This document shows, piece after piece, positions 22,601-32,244 of a stretch of DNA of 64,000 nucleotides. The stretch comes from Glebionis coronaria (lineage: Eukaryota; Streptophyta; Magnoliopsida; Asterales; Asteraceae), in assembly GCA_025667525.1 (NCBI GenBank), contig CM046875.1, positions 199,492,125 through 199,556,124 on the forward strand. The letters run 5' to 3'. How positions within the stretch are numbered: the first letter of the stretch is position 1; every line of letters starts with the position of its first letter. A program made the translations under genes and the position numbers. Under the pieces are notes generated by a model. It worked only from the letters and a program-made list of their open reading frames with translations. It had not been told where the DNA came from and searched no databases.

Positions 22601-22915
22601 GTTCTTAAGGATCACAAAGGGGCGATTGCGTGGAAGTTATCCGACATTAAGGGAATCGATCCCAAATTTTGTACCCACAAAATCTTAATGGAGGAGGATT
22701 TCAAGCCAACAATCCAAAGTCAAAGGAGGGTGAACCCCAAAATTCACGACGTCATCAAAAAGGAGGTCCTTAAACTCCTTGACGCGGGAATGATTTACCC
22801 TATTTCCGATAGCCCTTGGGTGAGTCCTATCCATTGTGTCCCTAAAAAGGGAGGGATGACCGTTGTGCCAAACGATGCCAACGAGTTAATTCCCACTAGA
22901 CTCGTGACCGGATAG
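19655..22915 (+). CDS. gag-pol of element B, gag, protease and start of RT (ends at premature stop)
   Basis: The first 1086 residues of B's polyprotein, counted from ATG at 19655 (MQTRSKARRARKRR); an upstream in-frame non-ATG extension to 19625 is unlikely to be used. Domains: gag capsid-like region (about 70-230, with HIRQFNRL and KIWLEKEPPNSI), zinc knuckle CMYCGGAHDYSEC at about 310, a Gln/Asn-rich linker, retropepsin with ADLGAS (Asp at 719) and LILGRSFL, an acidic linker, then RT up to the finger region (SPWVSPIHCVPKKGG). The frame stops at TAG 22913-22915, at a position normally a conserved tryptophan in gypsy RT, and is otherwise open to 25399. A single G to A change explains it. Without readthrough, only gag, protease and an RT stub are made. 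Confidence 0.92.
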   Translation: MQTRSKARRARKRRNKSLTPTIEESPIDEPIVVKEAPMANRTMMELLQAPTEGYGEAIVIPAILAENFEVKTGLLSMIQNNKFRGDEKDNPHNHIRQFNRLTATCKFKDVSNDSIKMMLFPYSLAGPAKIWLEKEPPNSILTWKDLVSKFVNQFFPPSKTTHLKNEISKFSQEYNESFSTAWNRFKEMLHECPHHGFSDLHQIDTFYNGLNDHERDYLNAAAGGNFLCKTVEEALLIIENRSKVYCPRSTSSVRKASSSSSPSLSHTVDACQVEANLENKIFDIVKGLLVEFKVGEQPAPATIKAVEVSCMYCGGAHDYSECITNGGNTLSAFAAAGTYNQNGQVPRTNQLTPPGFPPNQNANNYRNNQVGFQSNQRNNYKGNNNYGNQGSSSSQLQNQNQNRNFQNTSQGLQNAYTKELPMDFVNYATANDKILENIQEQLANQARDTAKNAKELANFVKENLAMRNELKNDFANQIRGQNNKIEQSHARLEQRIDQKAASQDLKFNSQDAKLNAILEAVIGNKASTSSSLPSNTVSNPKGEMKVITTRSGKTLKEPTPQPITPTVEEIEEEPEVVVEKEHISSPQSTAHATPTVDPSPILEPEIPKAMPMPQPTPPLPYPSRLRKEKRQERDNYQFELFMKMFRGLHFNVSFADALVMMPRFAANFKSMLNNKEKLHQISSCSSVYLNRIPQKFGDPGKFLIPCAIQDMEECYALADLGASINLMPLAIYKSLNLPNLTPSRMSIELADHSTILACGLAEDVFVKVGKFYYPVDFIVVDIPTDPQVPLILGRSFLDTSMALIDVHARKITLRFNDEELVINATQNSQLSHVYSVATINLVDMIDVVCEEFSQEVLGFGDEETSGNPTMLDPILDNSTPTFTPFEGGGFTLEEFDVPRTCDEDLDNDEDFSIIKDFLNDFPFPPPEEVMSIEPKSSLEEPPILELKDLPPHLEYVYLEEDDKLPVIIAKDLSNDEKTALVDVLKDHKGAIAWKLSDIKGIDPKFCTHKILMEEDFKPTIQSQRRVNPKIHDVIKKEVLKLLDAGMIYPISDSPWVSPIHCVPKKGGMTVVPNDANELIPTRLVTG

Positions 22916-25399
22916 AGAGTGTGCATTGACTATCGTAAGTTGAATGAAGCCACTCGAAAGGACCATTTTCCCTTGCCCTTCATGGACCAAATGTTGGAGC
23001 ATCTTGCGGGAAACGATTTCTATTGCTTTTTAGATGGTTTTTCCGGTTACTTCCAAATTCCCATCGATCCTCGTGATCAAGAAAAAACTACGTTTACGTG
23101 TCCATATGGAACGTTTGCCTATCGTAGAATGCCATTCAGACTTTGTAATGCACCAGGAACTTTTCAACGATGCATGATGGCTATTTTTCATGATATGATC
23201 GAGAAGACGATGGAAGTCTTCATGGATGACTTTTCCGTATTTGGTGATTCTTTCACTTCGTGTTTGTCGAATCTAGAGAGAATGTTAAAACGTTGTGAGG
23301 AAACCAACCTTGTGCTCAATTGGGAAAAGTGTCATTTTATGGTTAAGAGTGGAATCGTCTTAGGGCACAAGGTCTCGAAAGCGGGGATTGAGGTAGATCA
23401 AGCTAAGGTAGACGTCATCGCCAAATTACCTCATCCCAAAACCGTCAAGGGAGTTAGTAGTTTCCTAGGCCACGCGGGCTTTTATCGACGATTCATCAAG
23501 GATTTCTCGAAGATTTCTCGACCCATTACACATCTTCTTGAAAAAGAAGCACGTTTTGTCTTTGACGAAGATTGTGTACGAGCCTTTGAGATCCTTAAGA
23601 GGAAACTTACCGAAGCTCCCATTCTTGTTGCTCCCAATTGGAACCTCCCCTTTGAGCTAATGTGTGATGCTAGTGATTACGCTATCGGGGCCGTTTTGGG
23701 GCAACGTCATGATAAGCACTTCTTGCCTATTCACTATGCTAGCAAGACGATGACCGAGGCTCAACTTAAATACACTACAACGGAAAAGGAGTTCCTTGCC
23801 GTGGTGTATGCATTTGAGAAATTCCGACCTTATCTCGTCTTGACGAAATGCATAGTGTATACGGACCATTCGGCTATCAAGTATCTCATGGCTAAACAAG
23901 ATGCAAAGCCGAGATTACTTCGTTGGATTCTCCTCCTTCAAGAATTTGATCACAAAATCGTTGACAAAAAAGGAGCCGAGAATCTAGCGGCCGATCATCT
24001 CTCTCGTTTGGAAGATCCTCACCAAAGTGTTTACGAGCCTAAGGAAATCACCGAAACATTTCCGCTCGAGACACTTGGTGTAGTGAATTCTAAGCTTGAT
24101 TCTTCCACCCCATGGTTTGCGGACTTTGCAAATTACCATGTGGGCAACTTCATCATTAAGGGTATGACGACTCAAGAAAAACGAAAATTCTTTCGTGACG
24201 TCAAGTTCTACTTTTGGAACGACCCTTACTTGTTTCGAACGTGTGCGGATCAAACCATCCGACGTTGTGTTTTTGGCACCGAAGCTTCTAACATCCTTAG
24301 AGCTTGCCATGAGGGACCCACGGGTGGTCACCACGGTGCTAATCTCACGGCTAAAAAGGTGTTTGATGTCGGCTTCTTTTGGCCTACTATTTACCGAGAT
24401 GCACAAATTCTTGTGAAGTCTTGTGATGCATGCCAACGACAAGGAAAAGCCTCACAAAAGGATGAAATGCCACAAAACATCATTCAAGTGTGTGAGATCT
24501 TTGACGTATGGGGCATAGACTTTATGGGGCCGTTCCCATCATCTCGTGGTAATAAGTACATTCTCGTTGCGGTTGACTACCTTTCTAAGTGGGTGGAGTC
24601 CAAGGCCTTGCCCACCAATGATGCTCGTGTGGTAGTTAAGTTCTTGAAAAGCTTGTTTGCTCGGTTTGGAACCCCTCGTGCGATCATAAGCGATCGTGGA
24701 ACCCATTTTTGTAATGACCAATTCGAAAGAGTCTTAAGGAAATATGGGGTTACACATCGGCTTTCTACGGCTTATCACCCACAAACGAGTGGGCAAGTCG
24801 AGGTTTCAAACCGAGCTTTGAAGAGGATCTTGGAGAGATCCGTGGGGGAAAACCGACAATCTTGGTCGGATAAGTTGGACGATGCTTTATGGGCCTTTAG
24901 GACCGCTCATAAGACACCCATTGGGTGCACTCCCTATAAGCTTGTGTATGGAAAGAATTGTCATTTGCCTATCGAGTTAGAACACAAGGCTTATTGGGCC
25001 CTAAAGCATTGTAATGATGATATGGAGACCGCGGGAAAACACCGGAAAATGCAACTAAATGAATTGGATGAATTAAGGGATATTGCTTATGAAAATTCAT
25101 TGATTTACAAAGAGAAAACTAAAAAGTTGCATGATTCTAAAATTAAAAACCGGGTTTTTAACATTGGGGATCAAGTTTTACTTTTTAATTCAAGATTGAA
25201 AATATTTTCCGGTAAATTGAAATCCCGTTGGTCCGGCCCATTCACCGTGACTCAAGTATTTCTGTATGGGACCATCGAGCTAGCTCAAGATGATGGTCCT
25301 AACTTCAAGGTGAATGGACATAGGTTGAAGCACTACTTTGGCGGGGAAGTTCCATCCTTGAACTACCTCGATCAAGTCACCTTCCCCAATGATAATTAG
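22916..25399 (+). CDS. gag-pol of element B, RT, RNase H and integrase
   Basis: Same frame as the gag part, after the in-frame stop; no ATG suits an independent start, so it depends on the upstream reading frame. [45 protein letters not shown] and catalytic FMDD at about 1189-1192. RNase [40 protein letters not shown]. Integrase: H-H ... CDACQ zinc site around 1557-1595 and a catalytic core with Asp 1622, Asp 1680 and Glu 1716, a D-57-D-35-E pattern. A C-terminal [22 protein letters not shown] segment is the usual gypsy GPF/Y-type region. No other break was seen over 827 codons, so the enzymes were functional until recently. Confidence 0.92.
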   Translation, partial: RVCIDYRKLNEATRKDHFPLPFMDQMLEHLAGNDFYCFLDGFSGYFQIPIDPRDQEKTTFTCPYGTFAYRRMPFRLCNAPGTFQRCMMAIFHDMIEKTMEVFMDDFSVFGDSFTSCLSNLERMLKRCEETNLVLNWEKCHFMVKSGIVLGHKVSKAGIEVDQAKVDVIAKLPHPKTVKGVSSFLGHAGFYRRFIKDFSKISRPITHLLEKEARFVFDEDCVRAFEILKRKLTEAPILVAPNWNLPFELMCDASDYAIGAVLGQRHDKHFLPIHYASKTMTEAQLKYTTTEKEFLAVVYAFEKFRPYLVLTKCIVYTDHSAIKYLMAKQDAKPRLLRWILLLQEFDHKIVDKKGAENLAADHLSRLEDPHQSVYEPKEITETFPLETLGVVNSKLDSSTPWFADFANYHVGNFIIKGMTTQEKRKFFRDVKFYFWNDPYLFRTCADQTIRRCVFGTEASNILRACHEGPTGGHHGANLTAKKVFDVGFFWPTIYRDAQILVKSCDACQRQGKASQKDEMPQNIIQVCEIFDVWGIDFMGPFPSSRGNKYILVAVDYLSKWVESKALPTNDARVVVKFLKSLFARFGTPRAIISDRGTHFCNDQFERVLRKYGVTHRLSTAYHPQTSGQVEVSNRALKRILERSVGENRQSWSDKLDDALWAFRTAHKTPIGCTPYKLVYGKNCHLPIELEHKAYWALKHCNDDMETAGKHRKMQLNELDELRDIAYENSLIYKEKTKKLHDSKIKNRVFNIGDQVLLFNSRLKIFSGKLKSRWSGPFTVTQVFLYGTIELAQDDGPNFKVNGHRLKHYFGGEVPSLNYLDQVTFPNDN

Positions 25400-27210
25400 T
25401 ATTGAGGGGATCGAGTCGAGCTCATGACTCGGTAATCAAAAACGAGGTGCCTCGTGGGGGAGTCTCATGCTTATCCTATGTACATATTATCGTTTTCTAA
25501 TGTAGCTTACGTGTGGGGATTTGTGCCCTTCCAACCTTTGTTCCGTGGTTGTTTGTGAATTGTGGTTTTTAGATCATGATCTTCACGATTGGAGCCTCTC
25601 GTGTTCGTTTTATGGGAGCACTCGATCGTTTGCTTTGGAGACTTTCTCAATATCCATGATATCCTTTTGATGTTCTAACCTTAGGTTATTAGCACACTTC
25701 ATAAACGGCTATTAATTTATTGGTTACACCCTTTCCATGCTAGATTAGGCATTCGACTACGTCTCTAGTATGGGGGTGTTTGCACCCCTAGACTCGAAAC
25801 ATTGAGGACAATGTTTAACTTTAGTATGGGGGGTGAATAGATACTTGCCTTGCCAAACCTTCATGCTTTCCAAAGTTTATCTTTTTGCTTATCGTTTTGT
25901 TGCAAAATAAGGCTAAAAAATGGCCACATTTTAAATTTTTCTCATGTTTTATAAGTGTTTGAAGACACGAATGTAGATTTTCCGATGGCGAGAATAAGAG
26001 TAATTTTTGACTCGATCGTGCGTGTTGAGCACTTAGCTTGTATTCCTTAACTACACATTAGGCTAAGTCTCTTAAATGAGGACGAGAAATGATAGAGTTA
26101 ATTATAAGTTACTATGCTAAACGTAGAGTACTCGTATTCTTTCAAAAACTCATGTGTTCTCGTTGTTTGCTTATTCTCCCTTCGCATGTAAATATTTTTT
26201 GCTTAATAAATATTGACTTAGCGGTTTAGTTAGGATTGTTGGGTTTCTAGTCTTTTCTAATAGCTTCCGTGTAATTAAATTGGGAAGACATTAAGGTATC
26301 GCTAGCGTCACGGTTTTGAAGTATTGGCACCCCAATAATCTAAAGCTTCACCCAATAATAAGATTTCAAGTGCTCACCTAAATCAAGCAAACAATTTGAA
26401 GCCCCACAAGGCCTAAAATCTATGCAAAATTGAAAGTGAATCAAGCCTTAATCTTCGAAGCTTTAAAGATCCAAAATTCGCTTTAGCGTGAGGATATACG
26501 TCTTTGGCTAATAAAACCACCGATGAGGCGGATAATAAAAGGCAAGGCAAGACCGAAGTCATAATAAAAGCTTCATGGCGAAGTTGAATAAAAGATGGAG
26601 GTAAACCAAAGATAATAAGGCCCTTCCGTTAGGGGGCGTATAAAAGTCTTGGTAATAAGTCTCATGTTCAAAACCGTTATAAAACCGTGTTTATCGATTC
26701 TTCTTGTCAACTTAATTTTTTAACATCGTTGTCTATTAGGAGGGGTTATTGATTTGATGGTCTTAGTTACACCGTTAGGACTCTATTTTTAGACCTAAAT
26801 CTCTATTATCGCATAAGTCAAACAATGTATCCTCGTGAAACATTCAAGACATAATAAAATATAAGAGATACAACTTAGGAATAATGGGAGAATAAGTACG
26901 TGATTAGGGCATATGAGTAGTGTTAGCATTACTAACTTATAATGACAATGATCTCGTTGCACGCTTAGCATAGAATTGGAGTGAAAATCGAGGACGACGA
27001 AATTATTTCTAACGAAGCATTCACGTGTTCTTATTCTATGAACCTAAACGTCCCATTTTGCGATGAAAATCATACATTATGTCTATAACACAAGTAGTAG
27101 CAATAGTAGTAATGTAGCTAGTTTATCATTCAAGAAAGTGAATAAAAATGAATTTTGGAGATGCTATAATACTTTATTCTAGCATTGCGTGAGGGCACGG
27201 TAATGGTTTA
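25400..27210 (+). other. 3' non-coding region of element B
   Basis: Athila elements often have an env-like gene here, but no open frame of useful length exists in these 1.8 kb. The region shares several blocks with element C's 3' region (10414-12432). A two-hairpin module lies at about 25765-25835: GGGGTG-TTTG-CACCCC, then ACATTG-AGGA-CAATGT (25799-25814), flanked by AGTATGGGGG tracts that resemble the true polypurine tract. Confidence 0.8.
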
Positions 27211-27221
27211 GTATGGGGGAG
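27211..27221 (+). other. Polypurine tract of element B
   Basis: GTATGGGGGAG directly abuts the 3' LTR. It is preceded by a short stem-loop (CATT ... AATG arms) with GAGGGCA in the loop, matching the arrangement in element C. Confidence 0.8.
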
Positions 27222-30200
27222 TGATGAGACTGCTTTTATACATGGTCTCATCGTTCTTTTTGGGCTTAAAATGCATTAAATATCATCAAAATACCCAAAT
27301 ATATGCTTGTGTTTGTTACTTGTGTATTTTAGGTACGGATATTGGGAAAATGACAAAAGATCACAAGAATCACGCAAAAACGAACACGGGAAACGAAGCC
27401 GCACGATGAACCAAGCCCTCATGAAGAATTTTCCAAAGAAAACCCTTGAAGATTTGAAGAATATTGAAGATTGGTCCTCCAAGTTTGAAGAATTGACACT
27501 TTATACCCTTGTATCTTCATAATTACAAGTTTGGACCCTGAAGTTTGTCAAAATTACAAAAAGGACCCTTAACTATGAAGAATTGGCAAATTTAGTCCCT
27601 CAACAAATCTAAATTGTCAATATTGGTCCTCCAAGAAGTCAACAAACAAGTCAAGGCCTTGAAATATGAAGACATGTCAAAATCAGTCCTTGGAATATGA
27701 AGAAATTGCATGTTTAGTCCTTAAAACAAGTTTTAAAACTTGTTGTGCCAAATTTGACAACCTTCCCAAAGTTGTCATGTGTTAATTTGGCGTTGATAGC
27801 CATTTTTAACAAAGTGAACAAAGTGTGAATTGTGAAGGGCCAAACCTGCCAGACAACCTAAGACAAATCATCCAATCCCTGCTTGACACCTCGCCCACTC
27901 ACACTCTTCCACCAATCAAATTCAACCCTCCTGCCATGTCACCCATCCACTCACCCCTTAACTGAATACTTAATTCAGTTTAAACCTTCCCACCAAAACA
28001 CTTAATTTAAAAAGTCATTAACCCCAAACGGATTAAACACCTCTTAAATCCACCCTTAAACCCTAATTTTTCCAGGAAGAACATCACTTAAAACAAGGGG
28101 TTTTTGGATGATATTTTCCAGATCCTTAATTAAACACCTCTTAAACCTTAAACCACCCTTAAACTCCCATCACCATCACTTCACATGTCCCTCCAACCCT
28201 CCCCTGCCCCACTTTTCACTCTCAAACAAAACTTGGCAGCAAGATCAACAACCCTCAGCAAATTCTTGTTCTCAAAGGTTAAATGAACGTCCTAGATTGC
28301 TTCTACATCACTGGCATCTCAGCTACATGCCAAGATCATCACATGGCTTTGTTTTGACTCAAAATTCAAAAATCATCCATGGGCAAGATTGGAAGTTCAC
28401 TTGTTAGGGTTTTAGCTTCTTATCACTTCTAGAATCACAATGTAAGCCTCTATATAAAGGCCTTTAGGACGTAGCATACTTCTTGTTCTTGATTTTTCTC
28501 CTTTTTCACAAACTTTGTAAAGCCAGTTTATGAGTTAATATAAATGGTTTAAGTATTGTTGATGAGAAATATTGAGTACCCTTTACATTTTCAGTTGATT
28601 TAAAGTTCATTGTTTAAGTTTGGTTTAAGTTTCAGCAAAGTTTTTTTGAATTTCCAAGTTTCTGATTAATTTTCAAGCATTTTCTCAAATCTTAAATTTT
28701 ATTCAAAACCTGTTAAAATGGTGATTAATTGTGTTAGTATGATGGTATTTGAGCTTGTGTATGTCCATAACACCATGGCTTGTTCTGGTGTAGTGGGTAC
28801 CCAAGTTTAAACAAGCCATTGGTTTGGTCCTTTCTTTCTTTTTTAAGCTTATTATTTTCTGACCTATAAGCTAAGGCTTTCTTCTAGCTTAATCCATAAG
28901 CTGGGAGCAAGTTTTAAGCTTTTTACACAAGCTTTGTTCACTCTTATCTTAGCAGATTCAAAGAGGAACCTTTCTTGTTCATATTTGTTAAGTAGAATTC
29001 CATCAACACCTCAACAAAGTTCAGCATAGACCCGGGTCTATTGGAGGTGGTTTTTCAACCACAAAGGGTCCTGGATGTAGGACCCTTAAGGTAGTCATTG
29101 TTCCCTTTTTCATTTTTTAAAGTTTCTAAAATTTTATGTGCTTTTTGTGATTCTGCTTGTTAAGTGTTTAAATGAATGTTTGAGTGCTTAAATCTGCTTA
29201 AATAGGACTTGTATGCATGCTTAGTTAGTGGTCAATCACTTGGGTTAAGTCTTGATTGGGTTTGCTTTGAAAAAAAGTTGACATTCAGATTTAAAGGGGT
29301 GTTTGGATTTGCACATTAAGTAAGATTACTTGGTTGATTATGTGTTAAAAGCTGTTGGAATACACTCATCGGTTAGTAATTAGGTGTTTAGTGTGCTTAA
29401 GTTTCAGTTTGAACAAGTTTTGAACACTTTTCAACTTAAAATTTGGGAAAAATAGCTAAAATCAGTTAACTGCCTTGGTTGCATGATTTTGTGAGAATTT
29501 GTGCTTGATTCATTGCAAGTTGTTACATATAAGGTTGTTTAAGGAGTGTGATTCAGTTTCAAGTTATTTAATATCATTGTGAGCTTTGTTTGAAGTATTG
29601 AATCTCACCTGTTTGTCAATTGCACCAGCAACTTGTGCTAAGTATATCAGTGACTTGTTCTTGAACTTTTGAGCTTGATTTTGTGCTTGCACTTGCTTAA
29701 TTTGTGTTTGATTTGACTCCTTGTACTCCAAAGAGTACAAGGGTGCCTTTGTTCCATCAAAAACACCACCACAAAGCAAGATCAAGCCCTCTTGATCATA
29801 ACTGCACAAGTGAAGAAAACTTCATTTGTTCATCAGAAGTCATAATACCTGGGCACGTTTTTTTGATTTCTAGACCTTAATCTTCTTAAACTTTGGATTG
29901 TGTTTGAGTTTTAGTAGTTAATTAAGTACCTAGTTTAAGTTTTTAAAGTAAAAAAAAAAGAAAAATTTGGCAAAAAGTTCACCCTGCCTGGACTCGAACA
30001 CGCGACCTTGCGTTCCAAGGAGTAACGTGTTAACCAGTGATCTAGATGACTTTTTACGTTATGGTTTGATTTCATTACTTATTTAAGGGGTTTTGTTTTT
30101 GTAGCTTATTTAAGTAACAGCTTAGTAATAAGCATTTTCCAGCTTATTCCTTTGAGGATTTATCTGTTTATCATTTTTCTTAGGATTATATTAGTGTTTT

Positions 30201-31253
30201 TGATTTTTTTGAGCAAAAAGCAAATTTTTCCCTTTATTATTTTATTTATTAGGAATATTTTAAGTTTAATTTTTAGAAAGTCTTTTAAAAATAGTAAAAA
30301 GTGATTTAAAAATCTGGAAAAATAATTTTTAGATTTTTAATCATATTTTTGAGGTTTACAGCTTATTAGGTTTTCAATTTAGCTTATTTTTAATTTTATA
30401 GGATTTTAGGGTTTTTAAGCAACTTTAAAATTCAATATAAAATTATTAAATAGGTTTCAGAAAATTTGGTTTGCATTTTTGTGTTAGTTACATTATTCAG
30501 GATTTTTGGTAATTTCTTAGAATTTATTTACAAACTTTTTATTTTTTTGAATATTTTAATATTATTTTATTATTAAAATTTGAAGTTTTATTTTTTCTTG
30601 TTTTTACATTTTTCCTAGGTTAAGGACATTGAATTAGGAGTTTTGTCACTTTCCAATTATTTTCTAGGTCTTTTAATTATTTTCTATAATTAATTTAAGA
30701 TTTAATTGATTTAAGGAGTTTTTAAATGTTTAAAAATAGTTTTAATTGGTTTTAAAATTTTGAAAAATAGTTTTTAGCTTAATTAGGATATTTTTAAGGT
30801 TTACAAACTTGAAAATCTTGTTTAGGGCTTTTTAATAATTAAAAGTGATTTTTAGGGCTTTAATTAGCATTAAAAAGTCATTTTCTAATTAATTAAAAGG
30901 TTTTAGCAAGTTTGGATTTTTTGTAAACTCTTAGAATATTATTGGGGATTTTTAGGAATTTTTAGGAATTTTTAGGTTAAAATTTTAATTTTGGCACTAT
31001 TTACGGTTTTACGTTTACGCCTTTTTCGTCGTAGTTTAATTCATTTTCGTAACCGTCTTTCTCTTCTAATCCCATTTCTTTCTCAATCAATATAATCACA
31101 AACATTAATTAACTCTTAACATAACGCACTTGCCTCCTTGGGAAACGAACTTGGACTTCACTTGGGTCATTAGTGCTCGGTTTTCCTAAATCGACACTTA
31201 ATACTACCACTTTTTGTCATCCTTTTCCTAAAGGGTACAAAAACTCTACATCA
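27222..31253 (+). repeat. 3' LTR of element B (4032 bp)
   Basis: Near-identical copy of 14875-18908, with the TATA motif at about 28450-28459 and the tRNA-like segment at 29986-30050. It ends CTACATCA followed by the GTAGT duplication. Differences from the 5' LTR are scattered, with C/T and A/G changes common. Confidence 0.95.
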
Positions 31254-31258
31254 GTAGT
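31254..31258. repeat. Target site duplication of element B, right copy
   Basis: GTAGT, matching 14870-14874. Confidence 0.92.
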
Positions 31259-31993
31259 CATGTTCTCAATAAGCTCTCTACACTCCTCGGGTCTTCTTTT
31301 AATAAATGTGCCACCGGCGGCTGCATTAATCGTATCACGATCACGAAAAGTCAAACCATTGTAGAAAGTATCAATCAACGTAACGGGGAGCATGTTGTGG
31401 TTTGGACATCGATCGATCAAAACATTATATCTTTCCCAAGCATCAAAGAGAGATTCATCGGGTTCTTGCATGAAACCGCTGATTTGATTTCGAAGGCTCG
31501 TGACCATGGATGGTGGAAAGTAGCGCGACAAAAATCGTTGAGTCATGTCGTCCCAAGTATGAATGGAATTCTTCGGGAGACGATCAAACCATTTTTCGCC
31601 GTGGTGTGATAAAGTATGTGGAAAGAGCTGTAGACGAAGGACATCCATAGTAACACCGGGCAACTTCATGCTTTGAGTAATAGTAATGAATTTGTCGAGG
31701 TGCTTGTTGGCATCATCATCCGGCAATCCGCGAAAAGGATTAGTTTGCACTTGTTGGATCATGTGATGCTTCAACGAAAACTCCGGAGCCGTGATTTGCA
31801 TCGGCGCAATCGGTCCTCCTCGTCCAAACATTGTGGGTTGACAAAGCTCCTCCATTGTCCGAAGATCGGGCTGTGGAAGAACATTGTTGTTGTTATTGTT
31901 GAGGTGCGGTGGATTATTGTTGTTGTTCACACCTGCCATAGCTAAATCTTCACGAGTCTCGGGCTCTGGATAAGTTGAAGATCTAGTACGCAT
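31259..31993 (-). CDS. gag of element C, N-terminal 245 residues
   Basis: Starts at ATG 31993 with MRTRSSTYPEPETRED, the usual kind of Athila gag N-terminus, followed by an Asn-rich stretch and the capsid-like region (HLDKFITITQSMKLPG, GEKWFDRLPKNSIHTWDDM, RYFPPSMVTSLRNQI, IDTFYNGLTFRDRDTINAAAGGTF). The coding sequence is cut after codon 245 by element B; the open frame runs on a few codons into B's LTR by chance. The remaining 813 residues lie at 14874-12433 in the same frame. Element B's gag (19655 onwards) shows the same landmarks, so both are Athila gag proteins. Confidence 0.9.
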
Positions 31994-32224
31994 ACACCTG
32001 CAAAAGCAAAAGAAAAAGATACCAAAGCAATAGACAATATATATACACTATAAAAATAAAATCTTTTTGGATTTTTGAAAATTTTTAATTTTTATGGATT
32101 TTAAACAATCTTTAATTTTTATGGGTTTTTGAAAATTTTTGAGCAAGAAAAATAACGCTCACGAATGAACGGATCCCAAAAAGCAACGCGTCTCTCACAG
32201 AAAACCGTTAATCTTTACGAAAAG
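31994..32224 (-). other. 5' leader of element C
   Basis: Short AT-rich leader between primer site and gag ATG on the minus strand. Much shorter than the about 0.7 kb leader of B. Nothing else is seen. Confidence 0.6.
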
Positions 32225-32242
32225 AGCCGGCAGCGGCGCCAT
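32225..32242 (-). other. Primer binding site of element C
   Basis: The minus strand reads TGGCGCCGCTGCCGGCTC, two bases after the LTR. The first 15 bases match B's and A's primer site, so the same tRNA class is used. Confidence 0.8.
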
Positions 32243-32244
32243 TT

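Larger units (their letters stand above)
14875..31253 (+). mobile_element. Element B: near-complete Athila Ty3/gypsy retrotransposon (16.4 kb)
   Basis: B has 4.03 kb LTRs (14875-18908 and 27222-31253), a tRNA-Asp-type primer site, one long gag-pol frame (19655-25399) with a single stop codon at 22913, a 1.8 kb 3' non-coding region without an env-like gene, a polypurine tract and flanking GTAGT duplications. By eye the two LTRs differ at about 36 substitutions plus a few indels (about 0.9 %), so the insertion is recent. It sits in opposite orientation inside element C's gag gene. Confidence 0.95.

Noticed and set aside
25400..27210. env-like gene expected in Athila
   Set aside because: No open frame of useful length on the plus strand in this 1.8 kb; the region is non-coding.
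31217..31258. Extension of element C's gag frame into B's LTR as true coding sequence
   Set aside because: The last 14 codons include the target duplication and B's LTR end; the real continuation is at 14874.
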